A stretch of 64,000 nt of DNA from Spirodela intermedia (lineage: Eukaryota > Streptophyta > Magnoliopsida > Alismatales > Araceae), in contig LR746272.1 in the NCBI GenBank assembly GCA_902729315.2, positions 3,010,035 to 3,074,034 on the forward strand, read 5' to 3'. The notes beneath the pieces were generated by a model. That model had not been told where the DNA came from. It made no database searches and worked only from the letters and a program-made list of their open reading frames with translations. How positions within the stretch are numbered: the stretch's first letter is position 1; each line of letters starts with the position of its first letter. Below are positions 36,601-48,521 of this stretch, one piece after another. The position numbers were made by a program, and so were the translations under genes.

Positions 36601-39600
36601 AACTGGTCGCACCGTTCAGCTTAAATAAATTAAATATAACTTTTTAGTAAACACGCAAAATACTTCTAGAAAAAGGATAGGTATGCTAATTATCTTGTGT
36701 TATTTCCTAAATTATGCAACGAATATGTTCTAAATTTCTATTTTGGTTTTTTGATACAATGATAGATAGATTGTTTAAATCAAACAATCACTACGCTTGA
36801 ATAGAGAGACAACGATCAACGTGTGACTGATTGTAGATTTGAAATAAAAAATTGATCTAGGGTAGAGGTCAATCAATAAAGACATATGACCAGATAGATC
36901 ACAAATTAAAATTTTATGGTTAAGGTGTTATGGTACTACCCAGAATCATGAGTCTCGACTTATGAAAATAAAGTAACACCCCACAATAAAAAATACATTA
37001 AGGTATAATGAACTTACTGGGAAATGCCTATGTTTATTTGTTTGAAAGTAAATTGCCCTTCCTAATGATTGTCACAAGGGATGAGGAAGAAATTAAAAAA
37101 TGTAACAAAATTGAAAAATATTATTTAGTGTAACCTAATTAAAATAATTGCCTTAAGGAATATGAAGGCTTAAAATTGTCATTTATTAATTTATGAACTA
37201 TATTCCTTTTAGGATACCTAGGAGCCAATCTATGTCAAAAAGGCAATTGATAAAGGTTTGAATTTGGGTTTTAGCTGAATATGCTAACAAATCCGTAATG
37301 TGAAGGTGATTACATTACTCTAGGCCCATCAATGATATTGCAAGTCTTTATACTCATCTTATGTGACATTGACGCTAGAAGTCATTGGGTGCAGGACGTC
37401 TTATTTACTATTTTTTTTGTAGTAAGGAAATATTGACTGAGAAAGGTTAATCCTTATTAATTGGTACCTATCAGTTTGCTACTCACCTTTAAAGAGCCTG
37501 ACACAAAACCCAAACTATTCTTGGAATTGGCCCATAATCAAATTCAGAAGAGAGATAAGCCAAGACCGGGTTAGCCCAGTTCTCATTGGAGCTGACTGTG
37601 GGCATCGGCAGGTTTCACCACTAGGGTTCTAAGTTTGTCTACTTTTACTACGTAAGTATCTCAAGATCACTCACATGACATTCCATCTCTCTTCTTTATC
37701 TTCCTCTCTCTCTCTCTCTTGGGCGGGCAACTATCCATAGAAGTCAACCTCAGAGCTTATTTAATAGGCTTTTATTATGACTAAATTCAGTGCAGACCTT
37801 GTAAAACTTCTTGGACCTTGTCAAGCACGTCATGTCCAAAACCTGATGTCACAAGGCTCCAACTAGTATGCCTTGCTTTTACTTATTTTCTCAAACGGAA
37901 ACATACATCTTTAGATGCCAAGTGGCTTTCACAGCTACATGGACTTCACAAGGTCGCAGCTTGCACTCATGTGAGCTTATCTCAATCAGCTCATGACTTT
38001 TTAGGATAGCATATATCCACAAATCTTAGACACCATTTATTTATCCCATGAATATGTGCCATTGGCATCTTAAATGCTCAGTATCCCCCCCCGTGGCAAG
38101 GTTTTAAGCCTCATCAAATGTACCTTCTTCTAAGATTCAGGGACAACTTGAGGACTTCACTCCTTAAAGACTATATGCACTCTGTGCTCCCCCCATGCTA
38201 TACATGATATTTAGTTTCCCATTATGCCACATTGCATCACATCATGCCATATGCCTCCATGATTGTTGCTCATGTGTCATCATCCCTCACCATCCCAATG
38301 CCCTATCATACCATGGTATTCATTATTGAGTCTCATAGCTAGTTTCTCATGAACCTTGTCTAGGGGTGCTACATTTTAGTTTCTTGTTCTCATGCAGATA
38401 AGTGCCATGGTATGGTGACTTGTGTGCACATGCATGTGCACTCACATAACACCATACCAATAATGAAGTTTCTTATGAAGATTCTCATTTCTCTATGGTT
38501 GGGGATGTCAAGCTTAGCTAAAAGTCTAACGAGAGAGAGAGAGAGAAAAGATATATATATATATATATCATTTTTTTAATGATTAACTAGGTCTTTGTTG
38601 TTCATTTTTATTTTTTTGGGCTTTAAAGGGTGCATGGGAACAAGCCACATGGTGAATGTTTTTTTTTCAAATCAATTGTGCTTTTTTTTCTTCTATCCAA
38701 ATGTTGGAACATACATCTATAGTGCTTTTGCACACTTTGCCTACACTCCTCTTTAAGAACACAAGTTCCATTAACTAAAGTTAAGGTAAATGCTAAATGC
38801 CAAGGCTTCAATTAGCATTCACTAGGCATTATAGTTCTAGTCAACCCAAGTGTTTTCAAAAAGTACTTTTAGATTAATGGTTATAGGGTCCCCACCATAT
38901 TATGACCAAACTAATATATTCTAGATTTATGGCTCTAGGACACTTAGATCACTAGAAATACTCACATAAAAATTAATAAAAGTAAATTTTCTTAAAAATT
39001 TGGCTCATAGCTTTGATTGGCATGAATTTCTTGGTCAAGAGATGTGGATGTTCGTTGTAGAGTGGAGATGTTTGAATGTTGTGAGAAAATTTGAATTTTG
39101 ACCCATGAATAATTTTTCCTCACTTAGTATACCGGTGATCATTTTTTCCTGAATTAGGGTTTGTGGGAGACATTTTCTGAATATTTGTAAATTTGAAAAT
39201 TAAAATAGTTGAAAAACACACACTGAAACTTGGGGTGCACTCTAACCTCTAATTTCAAGGGTATTGTACCTTTTCATCATTTTCTTTTTTTGTTCTCTAG
39301 TGCCACAGCTTGTAGCTATTTTTAAACATGTGGGCCAACTTATGGCTTGACTCACTTTATACTATGAAGAATAAATCTACAATTTAAAGGAAAACTAGTT
39401 CAAAGAACATAGAAAATTTTACAAGCTACAATAGAACATTTTCAACGTAATTAAGGGTCACTAATATTTTTGAATATTCTGGTAGTATGAAATTATTATT
39501 TTGTTAATTTAAACTTATTTTCACTCAACTAGTTGACATGGTCATGAAGAGGATCTTGAAGCATTAATTTGTATGTCAAAAAGTTGGAAGAATAATTTTC

Positions 39601-42136
39601 TATATAAAATGTATGAGCATGTACAAGAAAGATAGATATTATAGAGATTCTAAATAGGTCTACTTGTCTCAAAGCCTAGAGGTTCTTGTTACTTCATCAC
39701 TTGGAGCTTCAAGCAACTCATTTCTCTTAATGATGAATACTTCAATTAATGGAAAACTAACAACAAAAAGCCTATTCATAGTATTGTATGTATGACAAGT
39801 ATCTCCAATAAGTTTTCCTTGGAAACTCACCACTAACCCCAGCATTTGAAGGGTCATGCATTGACTTTTATGAAATTACGTTTTTTTTATTGGCCTATGG
39901 ATATTTTGATAGATCATTTACATCATGCATGTTGATGTTAATGATCATATATTTATACTATTCATTATAAATCATGCACTACACCCAAGCTGACCTTTAG
40001 GAAGTGATGGCTATTAACATTAAGAAGAGTAACCTGGGACATAATTTGAGTTCTTAAGGAAAATATAAGAGATAAATATATTGATGACACTTCATATAGT
40101 CTTTGTCTAGGATGATAAGGGAGTTGGATTGGAGCATGGCCATAATTTATTCAATGTTGAACTCAGCTTGGTACTTGTGGCAAAGTTACGGTTTTTGGTG
40201 CTAAAACATGTTCACATGAAGTCAACAAGGTTGATATCCGACCAAGGTTAAAAAAGGGCAAATGTGAATGTCAACTCAGAGCTCACATGGTCTTTATTAG
40301 GTATTCATGAAAAATTAGAATAATTTCGTATTTTATTTTATTTTTTATAATATTCTTTCATCAACGAAAAAAATTCTCAAAGTGCTTTATCTATTCTCCT
40401 CAATGTCAATAGACTAATACCAATGTGTTTAAATTTGACAAAGAATTTATCTAGTCATAGAATTTGAAAATAGTCATACAATATTCAATTTGGAGATAAA
40501 TCAGCTACATGAAAATAAATTAATTTTTGATTTCCAATTTATATCACAAATATGTACAAGATATTCGTAACTTTTCTCTATCATCAAAATATTACACATT
40601 TATTCTTACTTTTACCATCCATTCATAATAATATCAAAATTATGGTAACCTTAGACTATGTACCTAAATTCCACTATATATATAGATCTATCTTATTTCA
40701 TTGAAATATGGTTGCCATACATCCTATTGAAAATCTCCAACTTTTCAACACTTGCATTGTGTTAAATAAAAAAACTCGATAATAAATGGAAAGATTAACT
40801 CACTTGAGCTAATGCAAAAGTCTACCTATTTAAAATTCACATGTCTTTTCATTTCAAATATGAATAATGCAGTGTGAATAAAGTCATATTTCTTGGCACT
40901 GATTATAAAAATATCTTTGCAACATATGCATCAAATGTAATTTAGAAAAACTTGTCTAATAATATGATTAAACTATTGTAAATCTTATGTTTCATTCTTG
41001 TCCAATTGTTCTATACAATATATATTCATCAGTCAAACATTATATTATAACTATTTATTTCGTAAATACTATTTCTTTTTTTATTATCTCATTTTGTACA
41101 AAATTTACTTTACACATTGTGCAAGTACTAGAGATTCATCACTTGCACCAAACTTATCAATAGCTACACCAACCACTTAAAATGAATGTAGATAAAAATT
41201 ATTGAAATAAGTTTCGACTGAACAAATCTCTCTACCAAAATATTGGTTCATTTTGATTATTATTTAATGGTTTGGGTATATGTTTCCCAATTGAACATTT
41301 CCCCATCTTCTATTGCCTAATAACCTTTTAAAAAATGTTTTCTTAAAATAATCCTTGAAGATGCATAAGTAGCCATGGCTCCATACCGTTCTCAATGGGA
41401 TTATGGAATGTTATTAATGGATTTCAAGGTGAAAAGTAAATAGTTGGCCAGCATTTCAGTTTAATTTTAATTAAATTTCAACATTGAGTCTCTTTTTATT
41501 CTCCATGATACTTTATAATTCAATGCAATTTCATCATTAGTAGAACATTTAATAGTAATGAGAAAATTGTAGTTAGGTCCCTACATTTGGCTCTCAATCC
41601 CGTCATTTATATTTCATTTTCTTTTCAGCATATAAAGCATACCAATAACAATAAGTCCATCTTACCCAATTAATCACATTTTTATTTTCATCAAAATATG
41701 TGAGTTCTTGTGAACTGAGTCAATCCTCAAAAAAATATATGATATATATATTTTAACATTTTTTTAAAGCACACTTAATCTAAAATATTGCCATTTCCAT
41801 TGAGTATGTTTCAAAAATCAAAATGATAATGCTTTTACAATGACAATGAAAATATACCATTTTTGGCAACAAAACAAAGAAGTGAAAAAAAGAGATAGGG
41901 AATAATAATATCTTTCAACAAAACATTGAGTAATTTTCATGGTTCAAGATGTGAATAAAACATCTTAAAAGGAGAAAAAAAATGTTATATTTTTTTTAAC
42001 AGAAGGCATATGTTTACCTTTAGGATTCTTCGTCCTAAGTGGCTACTCATTGATCATCCATCTATTTGAGATCTTGCATAAAGCCACTTTGAACACCAAA
42101 TTTCTAGGCCATTTTGATTGCTGAAAAATCCTGAGC
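36601..42136. other. AT-rich intergenic repeat DNA
   Basis: No gene found. A possible LTR start-like sequence, TAACACCCC, lies near 36972; it resembles the TGTAACACCCC start of many plant gypsy LTRs but has no partner identified. A cruciform-capable palindrome is listed separately, as is the TASI-like match that I rejected near 37795. Confidence 0.4.
38409..38459. repeat. Nested palindrome, cruciform-capable
   Basis: A perfect 18-bp palindrome GTGCACATGCATGTGCAC (38424-38441) sits inside 10-bp inverted arms TGGTATGGTG (38409-38418) and CACCATACCA (38450-38459). Its centre includes the RY-type motif CATGCATG. It could be a MITE remnant or a regulatory palindrome. Confidence 0.75.
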
Positions 42137-42430
42137 ATGTCAGCTCCTCTCAGGCAAGATAATATCCATCAACAACTCGGAAATAAGGAGAATGTGACTA
42201 GAGCTTTAATTACATTAGCATCAAACAAACTCTTGTTGAAAAAAGTGGGGGATTTTGAGAGTTGGGTGAAGCAAGTTGATATGGACCTAAACAAGATATC
42301 CAAAGTCCTTGGATACAGTAGTGTAAATGATAGGCTACAGTTAAAGTTAGGCAATGCAACTAATTACCTGTTGGGTTTGAAGATGATATGCATGCGTGGA
42401 CTCTATAAGGTAGATGCTCTTAGAGAGTAA
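42137..42430 (+). pseudogene. Short open frame with weak resemblance to the BLOC1S1/GCN5L1 C-terminus
   Basis: A 97-codon frame starting at ATG 42137, with an in-frame stop just upstream and no partner exon seen. The block KKVGDFESWVKQVDMDLNKI resembles the C-terminal GDFExWMKxxxxDxxxI signature of BLOC-1 subunit 1 (GCN5L1-like), a small coiled-coil protein of endosomal sorting. The usual N-terminal half of that family (about 125 residues) is missing, and the last about 40 codons are unlike it. Surrounding DNA is AT-rich and repeat-like. I read it as a retained gene fragment or diverged small gene; the family link is weak. Confidence 0.3.
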
Positions 42431-45400
42431 GGACACGCTCTTAGGTCCTGAATTCTTTCAAGCTACCTGTCAGTTACATGATCACTAGTGATGCTAATAA
42501 CCGGGAGGAGTGGTTTTGGAAACTCATGGATTAATTAAGGGTTTCAATTTTGAGACTAGATTATTAATATATCCAATAGCGGGTTAATAGTTGAGGATCA
42601 TCATTATTGGGATACTCATTTCTCTAGTTGGTCTCTTGAAGATGGCCTAATCTATTATTTCTTGCTAACGAACAATATGTTTAATTAATGTAGGTTGAAT
42701 TTTTATTATAACGAACCTTTCTAGAGACTGCTGAATTAATATGCGAAGAATTATAATTATGGGGAGCAAACAGTACAAAGATCCCATGACAGTTGGGCAC
42801 TAATTGGGTTTGAACTTGATACTGCAATATTGATTAAAATAGAATGCCAACAAGATCTCAACAGTCCATGAAGTTGTTGACATTTGTGTAGTGTCAACAC
42901 TGGAAGACCATCATCATTATTAAAATCTGCATTATCTTCCGTGTGGGTTGGATTATTTTACTATAAAAAAACCATTCGACCTTGAGACTCAACAGTGTCA
43001 ATTTGGAGTCATAGTGTTAATAAGAGGGCAACTCCAAGGGAAGCAAACAAAAAATGCAATCATACTTGAAAACGTCCTCATCAAACGCTAGGTTTCCATA
43101 CTTGTTAACAAGCTGACAGCCGTCAATGATCAGTCTCGTTCATGTTAAATGTCTTCGAGTAAGCTTTGAATTTTTTTTGCGAAAGAAATTCGTACTTATC
43201 ATCAAGAAAATAATCGGAACAAAGGGAACAACAAAATTTTGAGACACTAAAGTTTCTCAGTAGAGAGGATAGTTCTCTCTCTGTTGTGGAATGAAAAAAA
43301 TGCTTTTGAGTTCTTTCAATGAGAAACAAAATTATTTCCCAGCAAGTATAAACTACAGCATCTTGTTGTCAATCATAGAAATTATCATTACTTTTATATG
43401 CTTCTATTTTTAGTATTTACCGCATGCAGTATCATTCATGTCAAAAACGAACCCATAAGGAGAAGAAAATAAGTAGCATCCCATAAAAAAAACAACATTC
43501 TCATTGAGTTTTTTCCCATTCAATTCTCTAGAGCAAGAATTGGATCCAAGATGTTGCACCCACGATAAATTTAGTCTATATTGTTGGAAAATATGATAAA
43601 ATGAGTAAAGTTTATAGATTTAGATTTACCAGAAAATCCATACAAATCAAATAAGCATGATTTCCTTCATGGGTGCCCAAGAGATAGTGGGCTAACCCCT
43701 CAAGTTTCAATAACATCATTCTTTTCATTATGCAGCAAGTCTTCACAAACTAAATGAAGCCAATAAAAAGATAATCCATAACAAGAACACAGACCATTAA
43801 GGAAGAGTTGCCTCAGAAGAAAAGGCTCTTTCGCCTGTACACTCCAGAACCGACGAGAAAGGTGCGCTATGTAGCAAAATTTATCGTGCAATCTGTCCCA
43901 TTTGATCCTAATGGAACTTTGAAGGAGTCTCTCTGTGAGCCCATTCAGTCGATAAACTCTGGCATTGATGATTGTTTTATAAAAATGAACTTAATAGGAA
44001 CCTATGCTCGTATAATTGCAACGCATGAATATAGTGTGTCAGAAATTATAAAAAATTGCTAAATCTAGTAACATAGAGCGTTTTCTCAGGTGTACCAATT
44101 GTTTGCAAAGACGAATTCACAAAATAAGTTGAGATTCGCATGGGAACGTAGACGTTTACAAGGAAAGAAAACTATTGTTCTTATGAGACTGAAAATAAAG
44201 TGCGCTGATATAGAAACATGAAACAATTCCAGGAATTTAAAGCATGCTTCGTTCCACTCATGATCCTCGGGATTGGATTGGCTAGCCCGATAAACCAGGC
44301 CAGGCTCGAGCTAGCTTAGGGTCGGATATTCTGATTCATGCCGACCATTTCAGCCAGCTGAACTAAGGCCAGGTAAGGTACTGCCCATCTCACCTCTCAA
44401 TCTTTGATGGCGCAGAAATATCTACCAAATGCTACTCATTTCTAAGTTCATGTTTCAAGAGTCGCATTCAAATCGAAAACCTAAATATATGGATAACCAG
44501 AATGCCCCATCGCTGACGATGCAAGAGGGCGTGCTTCATAACTGAATGTAGTCTCTGCATTGTCCCCATCTTTATGACATTATAACATTGATGGGAAATA
44601 AGAATGAACTTACCAAAATTGACATGCATTCTACAAAAAATGCACACATGGTTGGAAGCCATGTAGATTGTCAGATCTTAACCAAATCTTGCAGTTTCCT
44701 TAAAAGCCCCACTTCAAAGTATGTGCTGTACCCTCCTCAACACGCATAAATATTATAAGCAAAAGCCACTTGACACCTACCTTCAACTTAGTTCGCTTAT
44801 AATTGCATCACCTCTAAGCCGCGAATTTTGTCTTCCTAGACTCCTCTGCCACCATTCTGCCACTTCAAACCATAATCTGACGAGGCAACTGACTGCATGT
44901 CAGGGCAAAGAAGATAACGAAGGAGGAGAAGAGGGATGTACACAAAGGCAGATATGAGATAAAAAAGTTAACATTAAGCCCAACACAATCCACTAACAAG
45001 AGCAGAGATTTGGGTCCCCCAGTATGATGAAGGGTGTAGTGTGTGCTTGCCTGTATATCAGTTATTTTAGATCTTATATATGCCTAGTATCAATCTACAC
45101 TAATAGAAATGCAGAGAATAATATAAAAAATACACGGTGACACAAAAAGAACAGAAGAGAAGCCAGGGGAACATGTGCACGCAAACTGATAAATAAATAA
45201 ATAAATAAAATCAAGAAGTAGAAATAAAAAAATACAAAAGTTTATAAGCATTTCTAAGCCTGTTATATTTCCGTATCACTGTAGGCAACAAATAAAACGA
45301 GATAGGTAGAAGGATGAATGATACTCGGAAGAAAAATTATTAGAGCAAAATCTTGTTATTCTAAATTTTAAACTCCTCTGCAGAACGCTATATGAACAGC

Positions 45401-46025
45401 CATTAGTCAAACAGTCATATTACAGCGTCTCAGCAAGGCTATTATCCACGGCTACAGAGAAAAAATAACATCAACATTGTTTCCAGTTGGCTCTGCCAAT
45501 GGACAAGTTCATCCAAGAACTTCACACCTCTAAAATTTGAAAGATAAAGCCATCAAAACCACTCGTCGTGAATAAAAATTATAAATATTCGAATACCGGT
45601 TTTGTTTCTTGGTTTTTCTCCCAAATTTCCCATTCCAAAACTGATGTCTTAGAAAGGAGGATACTCTTAAACTCAAAAGTGATGTTATACTTCACACCAA
45701 AGTGTTTCGACTGTGAATATTAAACCTTAAATTTTATGGGCATGTATGGTGATCAGATGGGAAAAAAGATATACCTTAGGAAGATGTACATCGCTCACTA
45801 TGGCCAAGAGCAAATGCAATATTTATGCGGCAACTTGAATAGTTAACTGATCAAGAAAGAAAAAATAATGATTCACGCAACCAAAGGAAAAAAAAAATAG
45901 TGGCTTCCATTCACATCTAGTTTACATGAAGATCGAGGTCTATTTGTGTACACTTGACATTGACCTACACATTGAACACAATAGGAAACTAAGTTGGCTC
46001 CTGAATCAGCCTACTTTCAATCAGA
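42431..46025. other. Intergenic DNA and 3' flank of the TPR gene
   Basis: No supported gene. An unassigned 84-codon plus-strand frame (43808-44062) shows no domain. A short (AAAT)n microsatellite lies near 45190-45210. The right end is the 3' flank of the EF-hand/TPR gene. Confidence 0.45.
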
Positions 46026-48521
46026 TTAGTTGCTCTTAGAGTGAAATTTAAAGCATACACACTTATCTTTCATGGCTTCAGCCTCTCTTCCATATTCTTT
46101 GAATCTGTACTCCTCTAACTTGAAAGTAGATGGTACCTTTCCTTCACTGTAGCAATAATTACACAGGCTGAAGCCATAACTTATCTCTTTGAACCTAGAA
46201 CCAATGATTGGGTACCGACATGTGGAGCAGTAATGGTCAGCATGCCTTATATTGTCCCCAGATTCAAGTTTCACCAATGTGCCCAAAATTCCAAATCCCC
46301 AGTCTGGATCATCAAACATCTCTATAAATTCTGGAAAAGAAACCAATGAGGTGTCAGAGTCCCCACGAAGCTCCATCATGTCACTGACACCAAGAGAAGG
46401 GATGTAAATGGCCCTCAGAGTTTTAAGGTAAGTAATTGCATCTGCTTTCTTGATTAAGGCTCCTTCATCATTAGGCCGCCACAGAAGTGCATCAAAGACT
46501 GCTCGCTTTCGCCTGTCGAGATTGCCTGAACAAATGGGAGCTAACATGGCAAAGAACATACCCAAGTCCACTCTGCCCGAACCTGAATAATCTAAGACTG
46601 AGAGAATCCTCTCATTGATGGCCTTCACAGCTCCCTGAAATGTTTCAGGCTTGAGGAAGTGGAGCAGTTTGCGGAGAATGACCTCCAATGCAGCTTTGCG
46701 GATAGACTTTTCAGGAACACCACTACCAGAGTACGAAACGGGTACTTCAGCCCTGCTCATTTCATTTTTCAAGTGGTCAACATCACAACGGCTCATCCTG
46801 GTGACTATCTGGAAAGCCCTGATCTGAAGAGCAGTGGCCAGCTCCTGCCTCAGTGTTGTCTTCCTTCCCACCTGCTTGAACTTTGATGGCTCAATAACAA
46901 GATAGCCATTGTCACCTTCAGCTCCACCGCCTTTCAGCAATTTCTTCCTCTGAAGAGTCTTAAGGTGTGCAATTGCATCATGCACCTCGACCCTCTTGCT
47001 CATTCTGAAGGCCTCCTGAAGTGACTTCTTTGCATCCTCAGCTTCTCCAGCTCCCAGCAATGAGACTGCCTTATTCAGCTGAGCTCTCCAGTGGTTTGGC
47101 CTCACTGACAGAACCCTTGTGTACATCTCTGAAGCCCTTGGAAACCTGCCAACAGCCATAAACAGACCTCCAAGATTGTAAAGTGCGTCTACATGCCCGG
47201 GTTTCAAGTCGATCGCTTTCTGGAACTCCTGAATTGCCCTTTCGTCCTCCCCCAAGGCATGCAATGCCGAGCCAAGGTCACAATGCGCATCTGCATAGGC
47301 AGGGCTGAGGAATATGGCCTCCTCCAGGGCCTTCTCCGCCGCCCTAAACTCACCCACCCCAAAAAGTGCGCTGCCCAGTAGCTTCAAGGCCCTGAAATGG
47401 GTGGGGAGAAGAATCGCCGCCTCGCGATAATGCTCACAGGCGCTAAGGAGCATTCCCTCCCCTTCCATTGCGATCGCAAGATTGACGTGGATCTGAGGAA
47501 GAAGGTATGCCCACTGGTTACCACTCGCTTCTGCCGCCTCCAGGGCAAGCAGGAACTCCTCCTTCGCCTCTGCGTGCTTACCGAGGGCATGAAGTGCATT
47601 GCCCGCGCGGAAGTGCGGCCGGACATCAGTCGGCTGCAAATCGCAGGCGCGTCGGAAGCTCACCAACGCCTCTCCGAACAGCAGGTGCGCGTACAGACCA
47701 CGCCCTATCGCCATGTGCCCGTCGAAGGACTCCTCTCTGGACTGCGCGCCGTCAGCGCGGCTGCGGAGGGCGTTGAGCTCCTTCCTGAAGGTGGCGAAGT
47801 CCCGGGTTCCTTCATCCCAGGAGAACCGCGGGGCCCCCTCATGAGGAGGCCCGAGCTCCCTCGACCAGCCCGCGTCAGAGAAGCTATCCAGGGTGTTGCT
47901 GCTGTCTCCTGCTGCCGAGGACTTCACCTTGGCATCCTTCTTCATCTGCTGCACTCGTACCCTCTTTATCAGAATTTCCAGGTCGTCCACAAGCTGCCAA
48001 GTCTCTTTGAATCGGATCCCGTGGTTGGGGGACGCCGCCCAAGCCGCTGTCCGCTGCTGCTGCTGTGCCTCGAGAGGATCGGCTGGGGTGACTCCAGAAG
48101 AGGCGCGATCTATAGGCGCAACGGAGGAGGATGCCTCGGAGACAACGGAGCCAGCTGCAGGCACAGGGGGGGCCACGGCGGTGGGAGGAGAGGGATGGGG
48201 AGGAGGATCCCCGAGGCCGAGGCCGAGGGCGTCGAAATCGCGGTCCACGTCGCCGGCGCCATCCTCGTAGGTGCGGAGGAGGCCGTCCAGTGTGAGGCCG
48301 CGCTCGGGCAAGATGAATCCCGCGTATGTGCGGAAGACCTCGTCGAGGATGGCGTTGATCTGCTCGTTGCTGAACTTGACGCGAGGATTGACGGCCACCA
48401 CCAGCGCCGCCATCTCCTCCCGGTCGAGCCCGCCATCACCATTCCCGTCAAACCTCTGGAATATCCTCCTCACTTTCTCAGCCCTTAAACCCTTACCACC
48501 ATCCCCCGCTGCCGTGCCCAT
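46026..48521 (-). CDS. EF-hand, TPR and zinc-finger protein (At1g05150-like), intronless, 831 residues
   Basis: Single exon. It starts with an EF-hand (about 15-45): the loop DGNGDGGLDREE has the canonical Asp, Asn, Asp, Asp and Glu positions for calcium binding. A Pro/Ala/Ser-rich linker follows (about 105-160). A TPR array covers about 270-505 (for example PAYADAHCDLGSALHALGED and PGHVDALYNLGGLFMAVGRF). The C-terminal part ends in a ZZ-like zinc finger at about 765-795 (YCSTCRYP and LCNYCYSEG). From memory the order matches the plant calcium-binding TPR family (Arabidopsis At1g05150 and At2g32450), of similar length and also annotated from EF-hand plus TPR. The role is likely a calcium-responsive protein scaffold; no catalytic domain is seen. 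The ATG at 48521 directly precedes the EF-hand and the leader is pyrimidine-rich, so the start is well supported. Confidence 0.92.
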   Translation of the reverse strand: MGTAAGDGGKGLRAEKVRRIFQRFDGNGDGGLDREEMAALVVAVNPRVKFSNEQINAILDEVFRTYAGFILPERGLTLDGLLRTYEDGAGDVDRDFDALGLGLGDPPPHPSPPTAVAPPVPAAGSVVSEASSSVAPIDRASSGVTPADPLEAQQQQRTAAWAASPNHGIRFKETWQLVDDLEILIKRVRVQQMKKDAKVKSSAAGDSSNTLDSFSDAGWSRELGPPHEGAPRFSWDEGTRDFATFRKELNALRSRADGAQSREESFDGHMAIGRGLYAHLLFGEALVSFRRACDLQPTDVRPHFRAGNALHALGKHAEAKEEFLLALEAAEASGNQWAYLLPQIHVNLAIAMEGEGMLLSACEHYREAAILLPTHFRALKLLGSALFGVGEFRAAEKALEEAIFLSPAYADAHCDLGSALHALGEDERAIQEFQKAIDLKPGHVDALYNLGGLFMAVGRFPRASEMYTRVLSVRPNHWRAQLNKAVSLLGAGEAEDAKKSLQEAFRMSKRVEVHDAIAHLKTLQRKKLLKGGGAEGDNGYLVIEPSKFKQVGRKTTLRQELATALQIRAFQIVTRMSRCDVDHLKNEMSRAEVPVSYSGSGVPEKSIRKAALEVILRKLLHFLKPETFQGAVKAINERILSVLDYSGSGRVDLGMFFAMLAPICSGNLDRRKRAVFDALLWRPNDEGALIKKADAITYLKTLRAIYIPSLGVSDMMELRGDSDTSLVSFPEFIEMFDDPDWGFGILGTLVKLESGDNIRHADHYCSTCRYPIIGSRFKEISYGFSLCNYCYSEGKVPSTFKLEEYRFKEYGREAEAMKDKCVCFKFHSKSN

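Noticed and set aside
37791-37830. Resemblance to a TAS3 tasiARF pair (GACCTTGTAAAAC then TTCTTGGACCTTGT)
   Set aside because: It contains insertions in the 21-nt units, and no miR390 target sites are seen on either side.
47397-48488. 363-codon plus-strand frame opposite the TPR gene
   Set aside because: Antisense shadow; the minus frame has EF-hand, TPR and zinc-finger motifs.
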